Source: Plasmopara viticola (lineage: Eukaryota; Oomycota; Peronosporomycetes; Peronosporales; Peronosporaceae). From it: a stretch of 64,000 nucleotides of DNA. Position numbers and translations under genes: made by a program. The notes under the pieces were generated by a model. That model made no database searches. It saw only the letters and a list, made by a program, of their open reading frames with translations, and was not told the DNA's origin. Shown here one piece after another: positions 55,461 to 64,000 of the stretch (the stretch's first letter is position 1; each line of letters opens with the position of its first letter). The stretch lies in assembly GCA_001695595.3 (NCBI GenBank), contig MBPM02000096.1, positions 186,001-250,000 of the forward strand, read 5' to 3'.

Positions 55461-55672
55461 GTGGTCATTCGCGAGACAGCAGCTGTACTGGTCCCGGAGA
55501 AAACTTGTGGGTTTGAATGGTTAATTATATCCGGCCGATCAAAGTGTTTGTCACACCAAACGATGAGAAGGCCACCTCAAAAAAACCTGTAGACAAATAG
55601 TAAATTATATACTATTACTCGACATAGGTATAGAGAAGAGTAAGTCGTTTCAAGAAATACAGACTTCTTGAA

Positions 55673-55795
55673 CTCGGCCTTCGTGTCCTCCGCATTAATT
55701 AAAGTATCTATGAGTACAATTAAAGAGAAACACCGGCAAAACAAAATCAGTTTAATGGAGTGCTCATTGCGAGATGAAACAAATAAATCTAATGA
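55673..55795. repeat. terminal remnant of tRNA array spacer
   Basis: After the imperfect target duplication the sequence follows the usual spacer (GAGAAACACCGGCAAAA, CATTGCGAGATGAAACAA) and then diverges. No tRNA gene follows, so this is the array edge. Confidence 0.8.
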
Positions 55796-57350
55796 TGCCT
55801 TGGACTGCGCAAGCAACACCACGCAAGTTAGCGGCTGATCCAGGGAATAACTTTTTCGGAGTAGAGTTGCATCCATCTTCGATTAGGTTCGTGGGGTCTA
55901 ACTTGACGAACGAAGCACACCTGTTTCTGCTTATTGGTGTCAATATTTTTTCTTTAGTAAATTCTCAGCAGTAGTATATATTATTGAACGACAACAAAGC
56001 TGAGCATGAAGATCAACGAAGCATATGAGAAATAACAGTTGTAAGCGCAGCATTTTTTGTATATCTGCACCCGATCGTCGGTCAAAATGAAAGCATAATT
56101 CACTTCTTACGAAATCCTTATGCAAAATTTGACTTGTATCAGAGATAGCTTTATTATAAGAATCCATAATATTCCTATCGCTAAGGCTAGGTATATCAAG
56201 GTCTTTCAAAACCACGCTTAGATCTCGCTTTTTTTCGCCTTGAAAACTGCATCATACTCAAAGTTGAGCTTCAGTAACTTAATTAATGCAAAGTATGAAT
56301 GAGCTATAAACATAGTGCTCAAGATATAGTGTCGACCTCTGATGAAGAAATCACAAAAGTTTCTTTTTGGATAACTAATTGGCCCAGAGAGGCTCTGGCA
56401 AGCTTTCCTCGTCTTAACTTTACGTGATCACATTAATGGTGTCAACGGAAAAATTGGAATATCCATATTCTTAATCGCCGCCTCAACTTGATTTGCCGGG
56501 CAGACAGTAATTGATAACAGGATTTTGCAAGAGCAAAGTAGTTTTACTTTCTATTATAACGATGATCGTTAAAGGACGCGTTTCTGTCTAGAACTATGGA
56601 AAAAGTTAGCCGGCCACACAAGATGATGGCTCAATTTGATTCTAGTGGTGTCTATACGGTGTGAATGATCTAAACATTGATGGAAAGAAAAGAATCGCTT
56701 ATAACTCGTGCGAGGCTTTCTACAAGTGACGTTCTTCTTTTCACGGAAAACAAACCAACAGCCAATTAATCTTCAAAGTAAATATCTATAGCATAGCCAT
56801 GAGTTGCGGTCCGAGAGAAGAGCTCTGAGCAATCTGACAACTAATGAACCTAACCAAATCGTGGGATCGACCAGGCTCCAAGCTAATAAAATTATTGCGC
56901 TCAGTAGTAGTGTGTTCCTTTCTAATCAAATTCCTGATGAAGAGCCTATCATCATAAAGACCAGTATCAAAGATAGGGTCAATTGTGAATATTTATATAA
57001 TATGAGATTGCTATAATAACCAGGGCTAAGCGAACTCGCTTGCGTGCCTTGCGCCACTGAACTTCTTTCAAATGGTGAATCACAGCTTACGCTTTTATTC
57101 GGATGGTAAGGTCACATACGACCCCATGCATTTGCGTTGAGGCATCTACCTTCTCCGATGGTTTATCGAGATCGGTTGCTCATACAGCTGTCTAAGTTCT
57201 CTGAGGTGAATCAGGGGTGGCACAATTTTTCGTGATAACTTGATTCCAGCGCCATTGACTTCGACGTTATCACCATAGCTACCAGTTGAGCTAAAATTAT
57301 GCTGGGATAATTAGGTAGAGCACGATTATATTAAACGGATGATAATATCC
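55796..57350 (-). other. AT-rich region with unassigned decayed ORFs
   Basis: Visibly AT-rich, unlike the LINEs. A minus-strand frame is open at about 55940-56240 (includes RDLSVVLKDLDIPSLSD) without a start codon and without a family I recognise. No tRNA or LINE sequence is seen here. Confidence 0.4.
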
Positions 57351-57359
57351 TTGAACTTA

Positions 57360-57829
57360 GAAAATCAGTCGATTGGGTACATATCCACAGTAAGCGACTT
57401 AAGCTGTTCGGAACTAGATGGGTTATCATTTCCGAACTCAATCTTTCTCTCAAGCTTGTTATGCTCAGCACTTAGAGTTTCCAATGGATCCGTGAGCTTG
57501 TCATGGACGATGATTCTAAGAATCTCCTTGAAAGTTCTTTGTTTTCGATGCCAAGCTTATTGTTCGTTAACAATATTTTGCTTATACACAAACATTTTGA
57601 TCATGCCTTGAAGACTATCACTGATCAGACACTTTGATCCGCACTTTTGAGGATTCGGTTGTACATTCACACGTGTCTTAGCATTGAGGTCAGGAATACG
57701 GATGAATTTACTACTGAATGTCCAGTATACGTAGGCACTTGGAATAGCTAAGCCTTGAATCCCATAGTGATCAATAGTCCTTCCAAGTTTGACAACATCT
57801 TCCAGTGGGGCCACGTCAGCACCTCTCAT
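57360..57829 (-). pseudogene. possible N-terminal piece of a viral/Polinton-type DNA polymerase B
   Basis: Minus-strand frame open except for one TAA (57557-57559). It reads AYVYWTFSSKFIRIPD..., then KCGSKCLISDS, KMFVYKQNIVNEQ, and after the stop RIIVHDKLTDPLETLSAEH. The order resembles the exonuclease region of protein-primed B-family polymerases: a Y-x-D-F-E type motif, a short basic linker, a VY-x-G-x-N-type segment and a charged helix. The key Asp and Glu of exonuclease motif I are not preserved. Assignment is by eye and weak. Confidence 0.3.
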
Positions 57830-58140
57830 ACCACGACTTTGAGGCTATCTTGATTATTTTGTGTTATTTCCTTTTAATGCTTCGTTAGCCTCATCCCAAA
57901 GCCTTTGAGCGTCTCCACATACTTAATAAGGTTTTTTCGATTGATCATGAAGCTTCTGTAAATTTCTCATCACTATCCGGAATAATACTCTGTCATCTAG
58001 TGTCATGAGCAGAAGTATTCACGATTATCGTCAAGATTATTATGAGTTTGCTTAACCCTTCTCTCCTCCTCAGCTAGTTTTGCTGCTTCTTTGTTATTTG
58101 ATGGGAGTGGATACTCGCCATCCCTGAGATATCTATCAGC

Positions 58141-58560
58141 CCTCAAATTTGTTAAGTAGCGATAAAAATGTAACCATTCAACGAATATCTTTCGTCAGCC
58201 CCTTCCAAGCTTTATCGGACATTTGCTTGTGCTCTTCATTTTTAATGATATTGAACTGAGAGCAAACTCCTCTCCAATATACTTTAATGTACGATGTATA
58301 ATGCCACTGTTAGATCTTGCAACAGCATTTAATACAAAGGGAATGTAAACACTCTTAAAGTGGAGTTGCGTGTAGTTATTAGCTCCATTAAGCTCAATTG
58401 TCCGCGATGGTCAGGTTTTGATCCAGGTCTTCGTCAGCTCCATTCAATAGACCTTGGCAAGCTTCACCATCACCTTTTGTGAGATTATAGCATCGACTTT
58501 CTCATCTTCCTTACTAATTAACGCCAACTCAAGACATTTCGCTATAGCCATACTATTTGA
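58141..58560 (-). pseudogene. unassigned decayed ORF chain
   Basis: One minus-strand frame stays open across about 140 codons apart from three stops. Stretches include MAIAKCLELALISKEDEK and ELNGANNYTQLHFKSVYIP. It looks like former coding sequence. I do not recognise the family. Confidence 0.35.
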
Positions 58561-58656
58561 TGATCGGAGTGTGAGTTGTCATTAGTGATTGCTTGCTTCG
58601 GACAATTACTCTCGTTACCAAATACCTCACCTTAATGTTCCGTCTCACCCATTTAT

Positions 58657-58850
58657 AGCAATTGATTAATTTTTCCTTTATCAATTAATACCATCTAATT
58701 TCTAAATCCATTTGGTATGATAGCGATTAATTGATTTTTCCTTTATCAATTGGTACCATCTAATTTCTTAATCCATTTGGTATGATAGCAATTAATCAAA
58801 TTTTCTTTATCAATTGGTACCATCTAATTTCTCAATCCATTTGGTATGAG
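58657..58850 (+). repeat. ~65-bp tandem repeat, three units
   Basis: Units start at about 58657, 58721 and 58786, each running from TAGC-AATTAAT through CTTTATCAATTGGTACC to CCATTTGGTATGAT, with a few substitutions between units. No coding sense evident. Confidence 0.85.
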
Positions 58851-59253
58851 CATTACTAATGGTCCGAATGATGGTAATTTTGCTAAAGCCTGATCAGTTG
58901 TCATTAGATATTGAAGAGAAAACTATATATGAGTCTCATTTTGCTATGCTTATCGTCACCAATAGAAGAAGCGGAAGCTCTTTTGAATCTAATACACTGC
59001 CATGCTAGAAAAAATACTCATTTGTCCCTTGACTCATTTCATTACATGGATATTATAAAGAAATTGAGCATTATTTATTAGAACCACACCAATATGATCG
59101 TATTTTTCTGCTTATCGATGCTTGGGTCCTAGACAAGCTTCTACAATCAATCACTGTATGATAAGCATCGTTTACAGTATTTTACTTTGAAAGCTGACGT
59201 CTATTTAAAGCGAGGAAATGAATTCCAAATTCAGATAGAACAGAATAAATCTT

Positions 59254-59470
59254 AAATAATTTTTGCAACCGCTTGTTTTGGTAGCTTTTGTTCTTCGATT
59301 TCATCGTTGCAACCATCACTTCACAAAGTAACATCGGCTGTTGCCTTCTCCTCACCAATTTTGACATCAGTCATATTGAGTATACTTTTGACTCTATCGA
59401 CAGCCAAAGAAGTTGCTTGTAGATCAGCATCATTAATATTTGGCTTTGCTTGAACTCTACCATCTGCCAT
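59254..59470 (-). pseudogene. hypothetical short ORF with one nonsense codon
   Basis: ATG at 59468-59470 opens MADGRVQAKPNINDADLQ... for 49 codons to TGA (59321-59323). The same frame then continues SDGCNDEIEEQKLPKQ to a second stop. Hydrophilic and helical-looking. Family unknown. Confidence 0.35.
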
Positions 59471-59731
59471 ATTGAGGTAACATTTACTTCAAGATCAGTT
59501 GAAAGTACGGGGTTTGTTTAGGTTTTCATTTTTCAATTTTTTTAGCGTCTTCAGTCATTTTTTTTTCGAAGCATTAGAAATAATAGTGGTTCATGATGAG
59601 CCCTAATACGTATCGCGCTTTGCATTGGCTTATTGAACACGACGTGGGGATCTTTCGGGAAGCTCCTGTCGCTTCTACTCTCTCTGAGCGAGGGATATAG
59701 AATTGAAGAACATGTTGTCTATATATTTGTA

Positions 59732-60456
59732 TCATAAAAAAATAGTTACTTAATTACCAGCAGGATGGTATAAATAAATCGTGGCGAAACGAGGCATACG
59801 AATGACATACGTGATTTCAGTCATTCAGTATACCCCAAAACGATCATTGATACAGTGAAACGGAACACAAAGTCTTGCTTTAAATTTGCTTCGATACGCG
59901 TAGTTCACTGCCATTTTACGAAGATTAGCTATTCAAATCGGGTCCATTAGTCCTTTTTCAATTTGACTCACTTCCTAGATGATCAACAAGCTTCGCCGTA
60001 GCTTGGCAAGCTCACGTTTTTCCTCTAAACAGCCTACACGCATTACTGTATTAATATTTCTGGGTAGGTATTTACAAAAGTATCACAAAAAATACGTCGA
60101 ACGATATACTGAGTCATAAGCATTTAAAGGATGTCGCTATCAAATTTATCTGAAAGCTACTTATGACTCTTTTGACGCGGGGTGAGACCCCCGTCCGGAG
60201 TGACTACGTCAGCTTTTTGACGTCTCCCAGTACAAGAGCCGATCTCCGACTCTTAAAAATTAATCTTAGATTATCTTTAGCTCTCAGAATTACCAGGCAG
60301 GAAAATAAAGTAATTGTATTTCTAATTTGCAACCTTTTGTAGTCTAACATCTTCTCTGCTTCAAGGTTATCACCGCGATTGATGGTAGCTTCTCTTGTCT
60401 TCCATTGTATCATCGTATGATCATTTGGGTCTCTGTAAAGTATATGCCCATTCATG
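59732..60456 (-). repeat. left arm of a ~725-bp inverted repeat
   Basis: Reverse complement of 63277-64000 with very few differences. The inner boundary is at ATGAATGGGCAT (60456 on the minus strand), inside the integrase C-terminal sequence. The outer limit is unknown because the right arm meets the window end. Confidence 0.9.
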
Positions 60457-61377
60457 GAGAGGATCTGAACTTGAGAGCCAACCATATCAACGATTGAGTA
60501 TTCCGCCTTGCTCCAACGGGCTTGTTCCTAGTCGAAAATTTAATTTATAAGTCGATATGTGACATTGGCTATACCCTGAGTTCTTTATCGTTTTGATCAG
60601 CTTCAACTTGGTTGCGATTCCACCCAGCCTCAAGCACCTTGTCTTCGGCTTTATTAAGTGTCATGGCAATTGCTCGGTGAGTGATTGCGTTGTAATTAGA
60701 GATAACATCGCTGATGTGATTTTGAATTATCCTCTTGGGAGACATTTTGTTAAAACTCTGCTCCAGTATTCGGTTGAAAGACTCGATTTTTTCCATAGTA
60801 CCGTGATCACCGGGTCCATTAATGAGTGTTCGATCTTCTTGGCTATAAACAGCTGCTAAGCGCTATTGATATAGTATATTCGACAAATGTTTTGCGTACC
60901 CGATACAAAAATTAATCTTGATATTGCTTGAATCCGTTGTTTAGCCCGAAAAACAAGGTTGATTTGCCAAGCATTTCGATTAAGCGAGGCAAATTTGAAC
61001 CCATCGAATCTCTGCTATTGCTCTTGGAATCGCTAAATCTCTAACTGTGCAGCATACTAATTTTTCTCCAGGTCTAATCTATAAGCTTTCTCGTACAAAG
61101 CCTGAGCATTGATACAAGCGGATTTGGGATCAGGATAATCTCGACAGAAGCTGTATTTTGATCCTACGTCACATGAGACAAATAAAACCAATGAGGTAGT
61201 TATTAAAACATCATGAGGGTCTATAGCAACTTTGTCCAAGCACACACCGCTTGTCCTAAGTATTTGATAGTGCTGTCTCTTCACGACAGTATGTGATGAT
61301 AGATTTGGTCTCTTCCAAATTTCAAAATCCCTTGTTAGTACCTTGGGGTGTGATATAGTTCCGCACAACAATCCCAA
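60204..61377 (-). pseudogene. decayed retroviral-type (DDE) integrase, probably Maverick/Polinton-like
   Basis: Read from 61377 downwards. The catalytic core begins with HYQILRTSGVCLDK, KVAIDPHDV and LFVSCDVGSKYSFC (first Asp region). A degenerate stretch follows where the second Asp should be. Then come KKIEHSLM and, after a frameshift, PGDHGTMEKIESFNR (the catalytic Glu region) and YNAITHRAIAMTLNKA. After a stop the C-terminal domain reads RWSKAEYSIVDMVGS and QILSMNGHILYRDPNDHTM. These are typical of integrases of Maverick/Polinton and Ginger-type elements; LTR retrotransposon origin is less likely from the C-terminal wording. Several stops and frameshifts rule out activity. Confidence 0.65.
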
Positions 61378-62913
61378 AATTCTTAGGAGAAACGCCCACG
61401 AACCTGTTGCACACTCTTAGGAGACACCCTGACCGTGTGCAAATCGTCAGATGGACAGCAAATATAGAAATTTGACGATAATGATAAAGCTATAGCATTC
61501 CCTGACCATATTTTTCGAAATAGATCATGCGTTCGACTACTAAATCCGGGCTGTATCCGCGTAGAAACCAAACATACTTGCACAGGACGAAGTGCTAACG
61601 TAGTTTAGTTTGATACAATCTTGAATAAATTATCAGAGCTGATGCAATGTAAACGGGTCCTAATGCATCTTCTGATATTGAAAGCCTGAACAATTGATGG
61701 AAAAGGCAATGCAATCATAGTTGGACTGAACCATGCGTAGCTTAGCGAACTGATAGATAGCAATCAACAAATGGATCGATTTTCATTCTTGAGCTTGCAA
61801 TTTATCATAGTAGATGCACAAGCATCGTTGGGATCCTTCAATCCGTTAACGGCGAAGTGCTCAATCTTAGCCGTTGACACTTTGCCGCTCTACACATGCT
61901 TGATCTTTTTGTGCTTGCTCATGGCCATGCGAGTTCGGTCAGAAGCACTATTGCCACCCGTCAGCAGTCATAGTTTTGCTCTTGGGCATCACCCTCACGT
62001 CGCGCGTTCGAAACAGCTTCCATAAATGAGTTAAGTGCATTGTGTGAGTCTGCTTTGACGAAGCAATATGTATTGGTATTTTAACGGATCATGAGATGGG
62101 CACCACTTAGACTACGGCGCGTAGATAAGGATCTTTGCTCTCAAGTACCTGTTTATTGACTTGCAAGCTGGCTTTGGTCTACTTTTCTCTCTTGCCTCGC
62201 TGTTGTCCCACATACGCTTACCAATCATACTCGCATCTGTATAGTTGACAAGTGCATTCTTGAAGATGGGGGTCGTCTCACCGAAATTTGGATAACTACG
62301 ATAGTTGAGTCGTCTGCATGGCATGTCATTAACGACAGCCTATGATACAGAGCACTAGCATCGGATCCGATTACCTTTTTACAAAGCTTACTACCACGAA
62401 TCTTTGTCTCGTTAAGCTAAGCGTATCGGACAAAGGGAATTGATTGTTGTCTGCCAGCATTATTAGCTTTCATTTTAGTGTAGATATCCTTCTCCAATTA
62501 ACAGATTTTAAAAGCTTCCTTAGGCAAAGTGGTAGTCTGATAAAGCACATTGAACGTAATGATATACTCACACGAAAATAAATTCTTGCCAAGATAACAT
62601 AAACATCTAAATTTGTTATCACAGTTGCAGCTACCGAAATATGTTGTAATGTACTTATCGTAGCTGGTACTAGCGGCCACATATTTTTTCAATATTGAGC
62701 ATATACATGTCCGATGTAGCAATGCGCATGTACCTTCGATTCTTGATTATATGGTTGACGTTGTCGGTACCGATAATGGTGAACGAACAAGCCGTGAGCA
62801 ATGATGTGAGCAACATATTCAAATCATCATTTACAAAGCAAGGTACATCCTTGATTAGGCTATCAGTGTTCGTTTGTGAAGAAAGTATTCTTACTGTGTT
62901 GAGTCGCGGTAGG
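61378..62913. other. AT-rich region between integrase remnant and polymerase-like motif
   Basis: Only short frames on both strands (for example 62112-62324 minus and 61771-62025 plus). None recognised. Likely decayed element interior. Confidence 0.4.
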
Positions 62914-63080
62914 CTAGAGAATGGCCTCAAAGTCATAAACATTGAAGTGATCGATGTACTGGACAGCTGTCTTGATCGAATACTCGGTTGGCACTGGTCG
63001 AATAGTATTCAGAGCTAGTCTACAGATGGATCATTCAGCTGGAAAACCCTCGATGTTTACAAACTCACAACGGTTTTTGC
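62914..63080 (-). pseudogene. possible exonuclease motif I of a B-family DNA polymerase
   Basis: Minus-strand frame with one internal TGA reads CEFVNIEGFPAE, then after the stop NTIRPVPTEYSIKTAVQ and HFNVYDFEAIL. The Y-D-F-E-A-I-L string matches the usual wording of exonuclease motif I in virus- and Polinton-type polymerases. Very short, so tentative. Confidence 0.3.
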
Positions 63081-63276
63081 TATGGTCCTGTAGCTTAGCA
63101 GAGCTAACGAATACTATCTCACAATTTTAAATACATTTGAAGTATGGGTAGTTGGAATGGAGCATATCGATATTCTTAATGTAAAGAGGATGGTTTTACG
63201 GGAAGGGTACCCATTGCCACTCTTTCTCTTACCGAACGACGGATGCACTCAACATTGTCGACTTTTACATCCATGA

Positions 63277-64000
63277 ATGAATGGGCATATACTTTACAGA
63301 GACCCAAATGATCATACGATGATACAATGGAAGACAAGAGAAGCTACCATCAATCGCGGTGATAACCTTGAAGCAGAGAAGATGTTAGACTACAAAAGGT
63401 TGCAAATTAGAAATACAATTACTTTATTTTCCTGCCTGGTAATTCTGAGAGCTAAAGATAATCTAAGATTAATTTTTAAGAGTCGGAGATCGGCTCTTGT
63501 ACTGGGAGACGTCAAAAAGCTGACGTAGTCACTCCGGACGGGGGTCTCACCCCGCGTCAAAAGAGTCATAAGTAACTTTCAGATAAATTTGATAGCGACA
63601 TCCTTTAAATGCTTATGACTCAGTATATCGTTCGACGTATTTTTTGTGATACTTTTGTAAATACCTACCCAGAAATATTAATACAGTAATGCGTGTAGGC
63701 TGTTTAGAGGAAAAACGTGAGCTTGCCAAGCTACGGCGAAGCTTGTTGATCATCTAGGAAGTGAGTCAAATTGAAAAAGGACTAATGGACCCGATTTGAA
63801 TAGCTAATCTTCGTAAAATGGCAGTGAACTACGCGTATCGAAGCAAATTTAAAGCAAGACTTTGTGTTCCGTTTCACTGTATCAAGGATCGTTTTAGGGT
63901 ATACTGAATGACTGAAATCACGTATGTCATTCGTATGCCTCGTTTCGCCACGATTTATTTATACCATCCTGCTGGTAATTAAGTAACTATTTTTTTATGA
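63277..64000 (+). repeat. right arm of the ~725-bp inverted repeat (continues past window)
   Basis: Carries the integrase C-terminal fragment on the plus strand (63277-63528, starting MNGHILYRDPNDH) and about 470 bp of non-coding DNA. The spacer between arms is about 2.8 kb. Confidence 0.9.

Larger units (their letters stand above)
50632..55672 (+). mobile_element. LINE copy D, internally deleted
   Basis: 5 kb. Starts with one extra C before ACTTCTCAATTT, compared with copy C. Two large internal deletions: at ~55148 the sequence jumps from the RT fingers (about position 4290 of copy A) to about 5140, and at ~55460 it jumps from about 5455 of copy A to the terminal ~210 bp. The 3' end is the most diverged of the family. 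It is followed by CTCGGCCTTCGTGTCC (55673-55688), one mismatch from the usual target. Confidence 0.92.

Noticed and set aside
55577..55876. 99-aa minus-strand ORF at the array edge
   Set aside because: Mostly array spacer and LINE D 3' end; no independent support.

Overview
The window is eukaryotic. It holds a giant tandem array of one tRNA gene, nuclear-type LINE retrotransposons with a divergent ORF1 and an APE-type endonuclease plus reverse transcriptase ORF2, a SINE-like insert and decayed virus-like (Maverick/Polinton-type) sequence. GC-rich elements in AT-rich spacers and the general look of the repeats suggest an oomycete (Phytophthora or a relative). That is inference; no host marker gene is present.

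Layout. 1-7613: 3' part of LINE copy A, cut by the window edge inside ORF1. 7614-30745: first tRNA block with 83 tRNA-Leu genes, two short non-autonomous elements (S1, S2) and five copies of a 321-bp SINE-like insert. 30746-38573: LINE copy B. 38574-40868: second tRNA block (7 genes, element S3). 40869-48676: LINE copy C, the least damaged. 48677-50631: third tRNA block (6 genes, element S4). 50632-55672: LINE copy D, internally deleted. 55673-55795: last remnant of array spacer. 55796-64000: AT-rich, gene-poor DNA with decayed coding remnants, including a frameshifted retroviral-type integrase and possible type-B DNA polymerase pieces, plus a ~725-bp inverted repeat running off the window end.

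The tRNA genes. I counted 96 full-length copies by hand, all on the minus strand and almost all 77 nt. The anticodon is UAG (Leu, CUA codons). The variable arm is short (3-bp stem, UUCG loop), and no CCA or intron is encoded. Copies repeat about every 230-265 bp and have two kinds of 3' flank: class I (plus strand reads GTCGAGTAGTTGT before the gene) and class II (CGACGGTGTGTTGT). In 41 copies the gene is preceded by a 26-nt duplicate of its own 5' part (positions 1-26, with the A box), joined by a 4-nt CGAT linker. Some copies carry damaging changes: anticodon AAG with a broken T loop, or a lost A box.

How the parts fit. Every LINE whose ends can be seen (3' end of A; both ends of B, C, D) and every S element sits at the same nucleotide, at the 5' end of a tRNA-Leu gene, head-to-head with it. 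Each is flanked by the same 16-bp duplication, CTCGGCCATCGTGTCC, which is the first 15 nt of the tRNA plus one upstream base (one mismatch after D). The duplication rebuilds a full tRNA gene on the LINE 5' side, so insertion need not destroy the target. This looks like a tRNA-gene-specific LINE family with a short parasite sharing its 3' tail, living in a tRNA array that itself grows by nested segmental duplication. I consider this the main candidate for a little-described or undescribed system.
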